Positions 1-8,843 of a DNA stretch of 64,000 bases are shown here, one piece after another. Positions within the stretch are counted from its first letter, which is position 1. Every line of letters begins with the position of its first letter. This DNA comes from Pseudarcicella hirudinis (GTDB lineage Bacteria > Bacteroidota > Bacteroidia > Cytophagales > Spirosomataceae): assembly GCF_900115665.1 (NCBI RefSeq), contig NZ_FOXH01000022.1:1-64000 (forward strand), written 5' to 3'. Position numbers and translations under genes: made by a program. The notes under the pieces are model-generated. The model did not search any database and was not told the origin of the DNA. It saw nothing but the letters and a program-made list of their open reading frames with translations.

Positions 1-301
1 ACTTATCAAAAGTGAATTTCTGTTTAAAAATTAAAATACCAAAATCTACGATTCACTTTATTGAGTTTTTCATGATAAAATGAGAGATTTTTTGATTTAT
101 GGTAAGAAAATACAGAGATGCTGATAATTGAAGAATAAAAGGGATTACTGCACAATCGCTTGTGCAGTAATCTTAGGTGGGTTCCCTCTGTAGTGTTAAG
201 TGAGTCAGATTGTCCCCTTATCAGGCTAATCCAATTATATGCCTGATATCTATAACTCCGCAAGTTTTTGCGTTGATCTTCGAAAAGGCCTTTTTTTCGA
301 C
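1..301. other. Intergenic stretch at the left edge
   Basis: No convincing gene. It holds a perfect 13-bp inverted repeat (143-155 with 160-172, loop TCGC). Read on the minus strand this is followed by a short T-rich run, so it may terminate leftward transcription from the NAD kinase gene. A small palindrome, CGAAAAGGCC followed by T7, lies at 281-299 directly after that gene and is a second candidate stop signal. A 79-codon minus-strand reading frame spans the repeat but looks like chance. Confidence 0.5.
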
Positions 302-1180
302 TTAATTTCTTACATCCAATCCCCAGTTTAATTTACTTCGTAAGGTAGAAAGGAAGTTCGTTTCCGGCATTTTGACAAGATGAGCTTTGAAAAGAGCCTG
401 TTTCATTGTGATTTTAACAGTACTATCCACAACCTTAGAGCGGGAATCCAGAGAAATCAGATAGTTTTTACTCCGGCTTTCCACTTCAAAAGTAAGTACC
501 GCATCACTTGATACCACAAGCGGGCGTACATTCAGATTATGCGGGCTCATTGGTGCTATCACAAAAATATCAGAAGTCGGCATTACCAAAGGCCCGCCGA
601 CAGACATACAATATCCTGTTGAGCCGGTTGGAGTGGAGATAATCAGACCATCAGCCCAGTAAGCATTCAGGTAATCTCCGTTCAGATAGGCTTTCACTAC
701 AATCATGGAAGAAGAATCTGTTTTCATAATCCCAAGCTCATTCAATCCGAAATTGGTTCTTCCAAAAATATCCGTTTCAGACTCAATACTAACCAGTTTC
801 CGCTTCTCAATTTCATAGTTTCCGGTCAGTAATTCCTGAATATTTTCCCGGATTTTATCCGGTGGAATCGTGGCTAAAAAGCCCAGTCTTCCGGTATTAA
901 TCCCAACAATTGGTGTTTCATTTTTACCCACATGCGTAACTGCTTCCAGCAAAGTACCGTCTCCGCCAAGGCTGAGCATAAAATCAGCTTCAACAAAACC
1001 ATCTGTGGGGTCATAAAAAGAAGCATTGGAATAATTGATACCTGATTCGGAGAGAAAATTCTGGTAGGATTCAGAAATCAGCAGATTGACTGATCTTTCG
1101 GCCAGTTCGTCAAACATTGATTGTACAAAAGGTTTGGCTGACTCATTAAAAATTCGCCCGTGAATGGCTATTGGCATCAT
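302..1180 (-). CDS. nadK: NAD kinase
   Basis: ATP-dependent (or polyphosphate-dependent) phosphorylation of NAD to NADP in the cytoplasm, the only de novo source of NADP. The protein carries the family signature GGDGTLLEAV, followed by NTGRLGFLA, and a second conserved block STPTGSTGYCMSVGGPL with the GSTGY loop that binds the substrate. About 292 residues, normal for bacterial NadK. An in-frame start exists further upstream at 1261, but the extra 27 residues look non-conserved, and the two adjacent ATGs at 1180 and 1177 precede a typical N-terminus (MPIAIHGR), so I place the start there. It lies downstream of the CBS-domain gene but is separated from it by a terminator, so it is probably transcribed independently. 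Confidence 0.95.
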   Translation of the reverse strand: MMPIAIHGRIFNESAKPFVQSMFDELAERSVNLLISESYQNFLSESGINYSNASFYDPTDGFVEADFMLSLGGDGTLLEAVTHVGKNETPIVGINTGRLGFLATIPPDKIRENIQELLTGNYEIEKRKLVSIESETDIFGRTNFGLNELGIMKTDSSSMIVVKAYLNGDYLNAYWADGLIISTPTGSTGYCMSVGGPLVMPTSDIFVIAPMSPHNLNVRPLVVSSDAVLTFEVESRSKNYLISLDSRSKVVDSTVKITMKQALFKAHLVKMPETNFLSTLRSKLNWGLDVRN

Positions 1181-1346
1181 ATTCTGGCACGATTTATAAA
1201 ACCGTGGAAAGTTCTGTTTAATTCTTAGGGCAAAAGAAAAAAGAAGATTGAGAAATATCAAATTTTGGATACTCTTTCTTTCTATTTCTTTTGTAAGAGG
1301 TAGCTTCTTTGGATTTTTCCGACACTAATCAGGATTTTACAGACAT

Positions 1347-1375
1347 TAAAAAAGACCACCTTTCGGGTGGTCTCT
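1347..1375 (-). terminator. Intrinsic terminator of the CBS-domain gene
   Basis: GACCACC (1354-1360) pairs with GGTGGTC (1366-1372) around a 5-nt loop. On the minus strand the stem is followed by six T residues. It sits 5 nt past the stop codon of the CBS-domain gene. Confidence 0.85.
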
Positions 1376-1379
1376 CTAT

Positions 1380-2045
1380 TTAAATATCAAGATATTTCAT
1401 TAATAAATCATATCGCTCTTTATCAGGGCTATCTACGGGAGAATGGGCAAAGGCTGATTTCACATCATATCCAAATCTCTCCAGTGTTGCAACAACCCTT
1501 GTAATATCTTTACGATTTAGTTTAAGCGTTAATATATTCCTGAAATCATTATCTTCTGAACCTCCTGAATAATAGCTGCTGATTACTTTTGTATCATTTG
1601 ATTCGATCAGACGGCTGATTTCAGATAAGGAATAACTTCTGTCATCCACTTCAACTTCCAGGATTGCTCCTGCTTCTGAAGTACCAAGGCTTTTGGCAAA
1701 AGTATTAAGTACGTCCTTATTTAAGATGGTACCAATAAAGCCATTGTTTTCATCCAATACAGCAATTACATCCAGTTCGTATTGTTGAAGCAATGGTAAT
1801 ACTTCTAATAAATGTTGATGCGGATACGTAAAAACTTCTTCAAACATAGGCTGTAATGCCAGCAACGGAAGTTCCTCATTATTATCCAGCAGCACATCAT
1901 GACTAATTAACCCCCTATATTCCAAACCATTAGTCAACACTAAGTGATTTACGCGATACTCATCCATCCAGTCTAAAGCTTGTCCGATTGTATCTGTGGG
2001 CTTTAGAACAGGTAACATTGGGTTTAATAATTCCTCAGCAATCAT
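1380..2045 (-). CDS. CBS-domain protein, AcuB-like
   Basis: A 221-residue cytoplasmic protein with two tandem CBS motifs in the first half (about residues 5-60 and 70-120, with LISHDVLL and IGTILNKDVL strand-loop patterns) and a C-terminal ACT-like region (about 130-200). CBS pairs bind adenosyl nucleotides and act as energy or metabolite sensors. The target cannot be told from sequence. It is leftward like its neighbours nadK and the alpha/beta hydrolase, with 137 nt upstream to the hydrolase and its own terminator. In many Bacteroidota a CBS-domain gene of this layout sits beside nadK, as here, which suggests conserved synteny rather than a proven functional link. Confidence 0.85.
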   Translation of the reverse strand: MIAEELLNPMLPVLKPTDTIGQALDWMDEYRVNHLVLTNGLEYRGLISHDVLLDNNEELPLLALQPMFEEVFTYPHQHLLEVLPLLQQYELDVIAVLDENNGFIGTILNKDVLNTFAKSLGTSEAGAILEVEVDDRSYSLSEISRLIESNDTKVISSYYSGGSEDNDFRNILTLKLNRKDITRVVATLERFGYDVKSAFAHSPVDSPDKERYDLLMKYLDI

Positions 2046-2182
2046 ATAAGTGGTTTTTAGTTTAACTACCGGAAGCCTCGAAAAAGCGCAGCCCGATTGT
2101 TTTTAGCGATTAAGGCTGAATATACAATAATCAGCAAATTTCATTCCTACAACGCTTAAACATTAAACTAAATTACTCTTTT

Positions 2183-2959
2183 TCAGACAACTTCCAAATA
2201 AATCGGATTTTTTTCAAGCCATTCACCTAAAATCTCATTGAACCTTTCCGGACGTTCCATCATAGGAGCGTGTGAACATTTATCAATAAAAAATAATTCT
2301 GAATTACTGATTAACCGATTAAACTCGTAACCAACCTGTGGCGGAGTAATGGTATCATTTAATCCCCAGACCAACAAAGTCGGAACTTTAATGTTAACAA
2401 TATCTTTGGCCATATTGTTCCGCTGAGCCGATTTGGCAATAGCCACAATTCTCATGGCTTTCGGAATGCTGTTTGTTATTTCGAATACCTCATCAATCAA
2501 TTCCTTGGTTGCAGTCTCCGGTCTGTAAAAAGTATATTCTACCCTTTCCTTAATATACGCATAATTACCTCTCTTTGGATAAGAACCTCCCATGCTGTTC
2601 TCAAATAAACCTGAACTTCCGGTAAGAACAAGACGCTTTATCAATTCGGGATGACGAAGGGTAAAAATCAAACCGACATGGCCTCCCAGAGAGTTGCCTA
2701 AGACGGTCAGATCATTTAATCCTTTCCACGTTACAAAACCTTCAATAAACTCCGTCAGACCTTCACAACCAGCTTCCCGAATAGGCATTTCATAAATTGG
2801 CATCATAGGAATAACAATCCTGTAATGTGATTTGAAATGTTCAATAACAGCTTCCCAGTTGCTCAAAGCCCCGAAAAGTCCGTGCAGCAGTAACAAAGTA
2901 TCTCCTTGTCCTTCGTCAATGTACTTGTAGCCGTTTCCTTCCCGTATTTGATAGTTCAT
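2183..2959 (-). CDS. Alpha/beta-fold hydrolase
   Basis: A 258-residue cytoplasmic hydrolase of the alpha/beta superfamily. The oxyanion motif HGLFG (26-30), nucleophile elbow GNSLGG with Ser90 and the late catalytic His230 (in CSHAPMMERPERF) are all present. An Asp in LVWGLNDTITPP is the likely acid. No signal peptide. The substrate is unknown; size and spacing resemble the C-C bond hydrolase/esterase subgroup of small soluble enzymes. It faces the haloperoxidase gene across a 500-nt divergent intergenic region. Confidence 0.85.
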   Translation of the reverse strand: MNYQIREGNGYKYIDEGQGDTLLLLHGLFGALSNWEAVIEHFKSHYRIVIPMMPIYEMPIREAGCEGLTEFIEGFVTWKGLNDLTVLGNSLGGHVGLIFTLRHPELIKRLVLTGSSGLFENSMGGSYPKRGNYAYIKERVEYTFYRPETATKELIDEVFEITNSIPKAMRIVAIAKSAQRNNMAKDIVNIKVPTLLVWGLNDTITPPQVGYEFNRLISNSELFFIDKCSHAPMMERPERFNEILGEWLEKNPIYLEVV

Positions 2960-3462
2960 ATTTTTAAGAATTGTTGTTCGATATGCAAAATAATAAAAAA
3001 ACTATGAATAATATGCTAATTTTTGGGTATGAGTTTTTACAAAAAAACTTTTTTTTAATATTAAAATGACCTTTAAATTACACAAATAACTATAAATCAA
3101 TAAATTACAACAAAACAATTATTCTCTAACATTGACATTCTTTACAAATTCTTAACAAGCAATTTGATTTACATCATGAAAGTACCACAGATAACGATTC
3201 TAAAAATAGTACAATTTTCCTCCATTTCTTCATACTTACTTTTACTTTAAAGGTTTCTCTGAAAATCTGTAATTCAGTAAGTCTTCAGCATATTAAATTC
3301 CCGATTACTGTATAACCCGGAAGAATAATTGTAACCTGTAATATCGATTCTGTAATTATTTTACGGTTTATTTATAAAAAAACAAGAAAAAACCAATGAT
3401 AAAAGTGCTAAATTTGAGCAGTGAATTCTGTAATTTTACGCTTGGATCGAATAACTAACCAA
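2960..3462. other. AT-rich divergent intergenic region
   Basis: About 500 nt between the leftward hydrolase gene and the rightward haloperoxidase gene, very AT-rich and without a coding frame. One Bacteroidota -7 element, TAAATTTG (3409-3416), lies 47 nt before the ATG at 3463 and would start a transcript near 3422. I see no clear TTTG -33 partner at 20 nt. Nothing else recognisable. Confidence 0.4.
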
Positions 3463-4794
3463 ATGAAAAAAAGCCTCATTAATTTTATTTTACTTTCAGT
3501 TTCTGTTATTTCTGTAATAAGTTGCAAAAAGAGTAATCCTAACTTTCAGCAGGAAGCTGCTAATCCTGAGTTTTTGAGAAAAACACAGCTTCAGGTTACA
3601 GAATCAATCATTCATGATATTTTCGCCCCCCCTGTTTCAAGCAGAATATATGTTTATGCAAGTCTTGCCGCTTACGAAGCAGCTGTTCCGGGTTATCCTA
3701 AATACCGTTCAATGGTAGGTCAGCTCAAAGGTTTTTCAAAAGTAGCCACACCTGAAGCCGGAAAAGAATATTGTTATCCGTTGGCATCAACAAGGGCTTT
3801 CTTAAAAGTTGGTCAGAAACTTACATTTGCACAGGAATTGTATGAAGACTTTGAAAAGAAATTATGGGAAGAATATAAGACAATAGGAGTGCCTGACGAT
3901 GTGTATAAACGCTCTATCGCTTTCGGAGATTCGGTAGCAGCTTCAATCATTAAATATTCAGGAAAAGATAATTATAAGCAAACCAGAGGATTCCGTTATA
4001 CTGTTACAAACAAAGAGGGTACCTGGGTTCCGACGCCTCCGGCTTATTTCGATGCCGCTGAGCCAAACTGGTTTAAAATCAGACCGTTAACCTTAGATAC
4101 CGCTTCTCAGTTTGCTCCTCCGGCTCCTCATCCTTATGATATGACCAAAGGCTCTCCTTATTATAATCAGGTAATGGAGATTTATAATACGGTTAAAAAC
4201 CTGACACAGGAACAAAGAAATATTGCCAATTTCTGGGATTGTAATCCTTTTAAAATGAATATTACAGGCCACGCCATGTTTGCTACCAAGAAACTGTCTC
4301 CGGGTGGTCATTGGATGGGAATTACCTCGCAGATCAGCCGTCAGGCCAAATCTGATTATATGCAGACTGCTGAAGCTTATTTATTGACTTCTATGTCTGT
4401 TTTCGATGGATTTATTTCATGCTGGGATGAAAAATACCGTTCACAGAAAGTTCGTCCTGAGACCGTTATCAATGCTAAAGTTGACAAAGACTGGCTGCCT
4501 GTATTACAAACTCCTCCGTTTCCGGAATATACTTCTGGACACTCTGTAATTTCTAATGCTGCCGCCGAAGCATTGACTTCAATGTTTGGTGATAATGTGG
4601 CTTTCAGCGATTCTACTGAAATTCCGTATGGCCTGCCTGTGAGAAAATATACTTCTTTCAGACAAGCAGCCCGTGAGGCATCAATCAGCCGCCTTTATGG
4701 AGGAATCCACTTTAGACAGGCATTGGATGTTGGTAACGAACAGGGAGAAAACGTTGGAAAATGGATTGTTTCCAGGATAAAAACTAAAAAATAG
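3463..4794 (+). CDS. Vanadium-dependent haloperoxidase/PAP2-family lipoprotein
   Basis: A 443-residue exported lipoprotein. It has a hydrophobic signal with a lipobox (VISC, then KKS) and a mature part of the vanadium haloperoxidase/PAP2 phosphatase fold. The C-terminal signature is clear: PPFPEYTSGHSVISNAAAEAL (the conserved SGH) and later RLYGGIHFRQALDVG (the conserved Arg and His of the vanadate/phosphate pocket). The family includes bromo/chloroperoxidases and acid phosphatases; the reaction cannot be settled from sequence. The ATG at 3463 is chosen over an upstream in-frame GTG at 3421 because it begins the signal peptide and because the likely promoter -7 box ends at 3416. A terminator follows at 4819-4861. 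Confidence 0.85.
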   Translation: MKKSLINFILLSVSVISVISCKKSNPNFQQEAANPEFLRKTQLQVTESIIHDIFAPPVSSRIYVYASLAAYEAAVPGYPKYRSMVGQLKGFSKVATPEAGKEYCYPLASTRAFLKVGQKLTFAQELYEDFEKKLWEEYKTIGVPDDVYKRSIAFGDSVAASIIKYSGKDNYKQTRGFRYTVTNKEGTWVPTPPAYFDAAEPNWFKIRPLTLDTASQFAPPAPHPYDMTKGSPYYNQVMEIYNTVKNLTQEQRNIANFWDCNPFKMNITGHAMFATKKLSPGGHWMGITSQISRQAKSDYMQTAEAYLLTSMSVFDGFISCWDEKYRSQKVRPETVINAKVDKDWLPVLQTPPFPEYTSGHSVISNAAAEALTSMFGDNVAFSDSTEIPYGLPVRKYTSFRQAAREASISRLYGGIHFRQALDVGNEQGENVGKWIVSRIKTKK

Positions 4795-4818
4795 TTATTC
4801 CGTCTCAGAAAATAACAG

Positions 4819-4861
4819 AACAGCAATAATCTCAAATTCATGGAGTTATTGCTGTTTTTTT
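4819..4861 (+). terminator. Intrinsic terminator after the haloperoxidase gene
   Basis: AACAGCAATAA (4819-4829) pairs perfectly with TTATTGCTGTT (4846-4856), followed by a T run to 4861. It lies 24 nt past the stop codon. It also rules out an in-frame ATG at 4840 as the start of the next gene, since that ATG is inside the loop. Confidence 0.9.
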
Positions 4862-4911
4862 ATGGATTAATTCTTAACTTACTCTTATACTTCCAACCAA
4901 ACTACTCTGTA

Positions 4912-6177
4912 ATGCCTGATTTATCAAAAAGACAATTTCTTAAGGTTTTAAGCGGAATCACCGCGTTTTCACAAATCAAAAAAAATCCGTTTGAATCCTT
5001 CAAATCAAGTATTTCTCCCTTAAAATTAGCCGAAGCAGAAGACTTCTGGTTACAAATCAGAAAGGGTTATCCGGTTACAAATGATTTTATCCAGCTTGAA
5101 AACGGTTATTATTCCCTGACTTCAACCGAGGTACTGGAAAAATATAAGCAGCATCTTGAAAAGATTAATTCCATTTCGTCTTACTATATGCGAACGCAGC
5201 AGGTAAACGATAAACTGGAATCCAGAAAACAACTGGCAGAATTGCTCGGATGTTCCTATGAAAATCTGATTATTACCCGAAATACCACAGAATCGCTCGA
5301 TACTATCATTGCAGGAATAGAATGGCAGAAAGGAGATGAAGCTGTGATGGCAGAACAGGATTATGGTGCAATGCTTGATATGTTCAGCCTTCAGGCAAAA
5401 AGACACGGAATGGTTAATAAAATCGTCTCAATTCCAAATCATCCGCAGTCAGATGAAGAAATTGTGGAAATTTATGAAAAAGCCATTACACCTAAAACCA
5501 GGTTGCTGATGGTCTGCCATATGATTAATGTTACCGGTCACATTCTGCCAGTAAAGAAAATCGTGGAAATGGCTCATAAACATAATGTGGAAGTCATGGT
5601 GGATGGAGCTCATGCATTTGCACAAATTGATTTTAAACTGGCCGATCTTGGAAACTGTGATTACTATGGAAGCAGTTTGCATAAATGGCTGGGAACGCCT
5701 CTCGGTGCCGGAATTCTGTATGTCAGAAAAGATAAAATTCAGAAATTATGGCAAATATATGGAGATTTCGGGTTTGAAGACTCAGATATAAGGAAACTCA
5801 ACCATACAGGCACTCATCCTGTCGCAACGGACCTCGCTATTCGTGATGCGATACAATACTATCGGAAAATCGGCGCTTCTCAAAAAGAAGCCCGATTAAG
5901 ATATCTTCAGAATTACTGGACCGAAAAAGTCAGAAAAAACCCTAAAATCATTGTCAACACACCTCTGGATCCAAAACGCCATTGCGCCATTGCCAATGTA
6001 GGTGTGGAAGGAAAAAGCCCTAAAGACCTGGCTAAGATTTTATTCGACCAGTATAGAATCTTTACCGTTGCCATTGACTTTTCGAATGTTCACGGAGTGA
6101 GGGTAACACCTCATATTTTCACTACCACCGCCGAACTTGACCTGTTTGTAAAAGCATTACATGAAATTGCAGGATAA
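4912..6177 (+). CDS. Class V aminotransferase (PLP-dependent)
   Basis: A fold-type I PLP enzyme of about 421 residues, related to isopenicillin-N epimerase/cysteine-desulfurase-type class V aminotransferases. The Schiff-base lysine is probably Lys258, in GSSLHKWLGTPLGAG; the PLP aspartate lies in MVDGAHAFAQIDF. The N-terminus (MPDLSKRQFLKVLSGITAF) resembles a twin-arginine-type leader with KR instead of RR, so the enzyme may be exported. Members of this group in Bacteroidota often carry such leaders. The start at 4912 is chosen because the alternative upstream ATG lies within a terminator. Substrate unknown; neighbours give no clear hint. A bidirectional terminator at 6208-6238 separates it from the convergent permease gene. 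Confidence 0.85.
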   Translation: MPDLSKRQFLKVLSGITAFSQIKKNPFESFKSSISPLKLAEAEDFWLQIRKGYPVTNDFIQLENGYYSLTSTEVLEKYKQHLEKINSISSYYMRTQQVNDKLESRKQLAELLGCSYENLIITRNTTESLDTIIAGIEWQKGDEAVMAEQDYGAMLDMFSLQAKRHGMVNKIVSIPNHPQSDEEIVEIYEKAITPKTRLLMVCHMINVTGHILPVKKIVEMAHKHNVEVMVDGAHAFAQIDFKLADLGNCDYYGSSLHKWLGTPLGAGILYVRKDKIQKLWQIYGDFGFEDSDIRKLNHTGTHPVATDLAIRDAIQYYRKIGASQKEARLRYLQNYWTEKVRKNPKIIVNTPLDPKRHCAIANVGVEGKSPKDLAKILFDQYRIFTVAIDFSNVHGVRVTPHIFTTTAELDLFVKALHEIAG

Positions 6178-6207
6178 CTTTTCAGACATTTTTGCAGAAA
6201 TATCACA

Positions 6208-6238
6208 AAAATGGGCCTCCCAGCAGGATGCCCATTTT
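6208..6238. terminator. Bidirectional terminator between convergent genes
   Basis: AAAATGGGC (6208-6216) and GCCCATTTT (6230-6238) form a 9-bp stem with A/T flanks that work in both directions. It lies between the rightward aminotransferase and the leftward TSUP permease. Confidence 0.85.
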
Positions 6239-6259
6239 ATAACCACAATCTAACATGAC

Positions 6260-7219
6260 TTAGCAAAATAATGCCAACAAATTATTCCAATATTCAATAA
6301 AATCTGCTTCGGCTTTCAGGATTGTCCTTAAACTCAGGAATATTACGACAGAGCCTACTAATATCATTAATGGACGGCGCGGAACTTTATTAATTAAAAT
6401 TGCGCCAAAAGGTGCCGCAATGATTCCTCCCAATACCAATCCCAGAATAATCTGCCAGCTGTTCACACCTCCAAACCACAAAAACGTGATCCCACTTGAA
6501 AGGGTAATTAAAAACTCCGCAGCATTCACCGAACCAATTGTGTATCTCGGATTTCTCCCCTGCCCCAACAAGGTTGAAGTAACGATCGGGCCCCAGCCTC
6601 CCCCTCCGATGGCATCCATAAATCCCCCGAAAATTGCCAAAAGACCAACCTTCTTCGTTTTTCTCTTAGGAACATTTTTCTGAATAGCTTTGCGGAGAAT
6701 CACCAGGCCCAATACAAACATATATATAGAAATAAACGGTTTAATAACATCTCCGTCCAATACTTCTGACAGTAAATAAGCTCCGCTCATTGCCCCTATT
6801 ACACCGGGAATTAACAAGGTTTTAAACAATTTCTTATTGATATTTTTGAATTTATAATGAGAAACTGCAGAAGCTCCGGTTGTAAACATCTCCGAAACGT
6901 GAACACTTGTACTGCTTAACGCCGGAGGTACTCCGATACCCAGTAAAAAGGAAGTAGAGGTTATTCCATAAGCCATTCCTAAAGTGCCGTCAACCAGTTG
7001 GGCTGCCAGACCAACTGCGAGATAGGAATAGAAATCTTTGCCCAGCCAGTTTGATGTTTCATGCGCCAGATTAATCAGTCTCTGCTCTCCAAAAAACAGC
7101 ACTGCAATAACCGAGTAAATTACAATCGCAATGAACCACATTAATTTATCTTCAAAAACATTGATTCTGGCAATGGCTGTTGTGGTTAAACTTTTGTCTA
7201 TTTGTTGTTCGTTTTCCAT
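6260..7219 (-). CDS. TSUP-family permease (TauE/SafE type)
   Basis: A 319-residue inner-membrane protein with about eight or nine hydrophobic segments and the family's GGFMDAIGGGGWGPI and DGTLGMAYG repeats, typical of the TSUP (TauE/SafE/YfcA) family. Members move sulfite, sulfate, sulfonates, sulfoacetate or thiosulfate across the membrane. It is the second gene of a leftward pair, 61 nt after the fatty-acid-hydroxylase-type gene. The promoter of that gene carries the same 15-bp palindrome found at the sulfatase and binding-protein promoters. That context, together with family knowledge, makes a sulfur anion the best guess for the substrate (inference). Only one Cys, the last residue. Confidence 0.9.
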   Translation of the reverse strand: MENEQQIDKSLTTTAIARINVFEDKLMWFIAIVIYSVIAVLFFGEQRLINLAHETSNWLGKDFYSYLAVGLAAQLVDGTLGMAYGITSTSFLLGIGVPPALSSTSVHVSEMFTTGASAVSHYKFKNINKKLFKTLLIPGVIGAMSGAYLLSEVLDGDVIKPFISIYMFVLGLVILRKAIQKNVPKRKTKKVGLLAIFGGFMDAIGGGGWGPIVTSTLLGQGRNPRYTIGSVNAAEFLITLSSGITFLWFGGVNSWQIILGLVLGGIIAAPFGAILINKVPRRPLMILVGSVVIFLSLRTILKAEADFIEYWNNLLALFC

Positions 7220-7280
7220 ATTGGTTATATTTTAATTAATCTGACGGTAGAAAAGAGATTTATTACAGCTGTTTCAGGAA

Positions 7281-8507
7281 TTAAAAACTCCTTTGCCGAA
7301 GTCCATAGATATATCGTAAATACTGACGGTTGAGCGTTTGGAAATATAGAACCGTTATTCCGAGAAGACTGGAAATAAAGATTAAATTGATGTAATAAGG
7401 GAAAAATACAAACCCGATCAGCATCACTAAAAACCAGCGGATATATTCCAGATAAAAAATCCAGCGTCTTTGTTCCAGAATAGCTCCGCAGTTGACCAGG
7501 GTGATCAGAATAACAAGTGAAATCAGCACCTGTGTAATCAACTCAAAGTAATGCTCAAACAAAATGAAGGTAAACAAAAGGATCAGTACAGAAATCATCT
7601 GAATGATTACATAATTTCTGAAACGCCTGCTTGAGGAAGATTTTTTCCTTTTAATAATGACAAACTTTTCCTCCAGTTCCCGGCGAAAATCCGGGTTGAT
7701 GATTTCAGGCTTTCCAAATAACACTTTCAATTTATCACTGAAACTTTCTGCACTTCTGAAAGCATAAATCATTTCAAGCATAAAGTGAAAATGCTGCCAC
7801 AGAAAACTGTTACTGTGAAGTGGTTTGGTCAGCCCGTAAACCGGTTCTTCCGTTTCCTCCGCAAAAGTTCCGAAAAGCTTGTCCCAGAAAATGAACATAT
7901 CTCCGTAATTCTTGTCAAGATACTTTTCGTTATTGGCATGGTGAACTCTGTGGTGGGAAGGAGTTACCATGATATATTCCAGAATCCCCAGCTTTCCTAC
8001 TGTACGGGTGTGAATGAAAAAGGGATACAGTCCGTGAATCAGTAATATGGTAGTTATCATTTCAGCATTGAAACCGATAATAGGTAATGCCGACCAGAAA
8101 AATGTACGGGCAACTGCCTGAAACAAAGTAATCCTTGCTGAAACGGTAAAATTAAATTCCTCACTCTGATGATGCACTACGTGAACGCTCCATAACAGAT
8201 TTACTTCATGCCCAAGCCGATGATACCAGTACCAGAGAAAATCAGTAATCAATAATAAACCTACCCACGACAATATACTGGGTTGTATATGAAAAACAGC
8301 AAAATGCTGATAAAGATAATCGTACACAAAATAGAATACTCCTAATGTCAGGGCATCAAGCAAACGCTCGGCAATGCCCACATTTAAATTGGCAATTGTA
8401 TCATTGAAACTGTAAAATTTTTTGCCCTGTTTTCTGGAAATCAAAAATTCGATTCCTATCAGAATCAGAAAAACCGGAATGGCAAAGGCTATATAATTAA
8501 TATTCAT
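7281..8507 (-). CDS. Sterol desaturase/fatty acid hydroxylase-family membrane protein
   Basis: A 408-residue integral membrane protein with the di-iron histidine clusters of the fatty acid hydroxylase superfamily: HRLGH, HVVHH and HRVHH within the first 200 residues. The C-terminal half adds four more hydrophobic segments, longer than minimal family members. Family members hydroxylate or desaturate lipids such as sterols, carotenoids or sphingoid bases, using O2 and a reductant. It is first in a leftward unit with the TSUP permease. The promoter has a TAGTTTTG -7 element and, 20 nt further upstream, a 15-bp palindrome shared with sulfur genes. A link to lipid remodelling or sulfonolipid metabolism under sulfur limitation is possible but is speculation. 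Confidence 0.85.
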   Translation of the reverse strand: MNINYIAFAIPVFLILIGIEFLISRKQGKKFYSFNDTIANLNVGIAERLLDALTLGVFYFVYDYLYQHFAVFHIQPSILSWVGLLLITDFLWYWYHRLGHEVNLLWSVHVVHHQSEEFNFTVSARITLFQAVARTFFWSALPIIGFNAEMITTILLIHGLYPFFIHTRTVGKLGILEYIMVTPSHHRVHHANNEKYLDKNYGDMFIFWDKLFGTFAEETEEPVYGLTKPLHSNSFLWQHFHFMLEMIYAFRSAESFSDKLKVLFGKPEIINPDFRRELEEKFVIIKRKKSSSSRRFRNYVIIQMISVLILLFTFILFEHYFELITQVLISLVILITLVNCGAILEQRRWIFYLEYIRWFLVMLIGFVFFPYYINLIFISSLLGITVLYFQTLNRQYLRYIYGLRQRSF

Positions 8508-8587
8508 AGCTTTAATATTTATGGATTCTTCTTTATTTGGAATGTTTTGAAGTATGTAAAATTGATAGTCGTTTCCTATCGGTCCGG

Positions 8588-8630
8588 CAAAACTAAATGA
8601 TAAACTATATAAAACCTATAAACTTTATAG
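8588..8630 (-). promoter_or_regulatory. Class B promoter with shared 15-bp operator (for the hydroxylase-TSUP unit)
   Basis: On the minus strand the order is the palindrome CTATAAAGTTTATAG (8630-8616; 17 bp with the flanking C/G), exactly 20 nt, then the -7 element TAGTTTTG (8595-8588). The operator therefore ends where the -33 box should be, and no TTTG -33 box is present. The same geometry recurs at 15212-15254. The position fits either a repressor blocking the -33 region or an activator replacing it. Confidence 0.7.
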
Positions 8631-8769
8631 GATATTTGAAAATATTTTTCATATTCTGCCATTACAGCCTCTCAGAGCTATCTTTTTGTAATACAGTGTA
8701 TAATAATTAAGAAATAAGCCTTCTCAAAACTTCTCGGAAGCAATCGAAAATATCTTTTTTGAGAAATTA

Positions 8770-8817
8770 TTTGGATTATTAAAATCCTATAAACAACTTT
8801 GCCTATCGAATTAATAG
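8770..8817 (+). promoter_or_regulatory. Class A promoter with operator over the start site (arylsulfatase leader)
   Basis: A -33 box TTTG (8770-8773), 20 nt, then -7 box CAACTTTG (8794-8801, one mismatch to TAnnTTTG), one base, then the palindrome CTATCGAATTAATAG (8803-8817). The expected transcription start falls inside the palindrome, the classic position of a repressor site. Box spacing, the first-base C mismatch in the -7 box and the 1-nt gap to the operator are identical at 12358-12405. Confidence 0.75.
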
Positions 8818-8843
8818 AATTATCAAACTCATCATCGAATCTG

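Noticed and set aside
24-263. 79-codon minus-strand reading frame
   Set aside because: It spans a terminator-like inverted repeat, has a composition unlike a protein and resembles no family I know.
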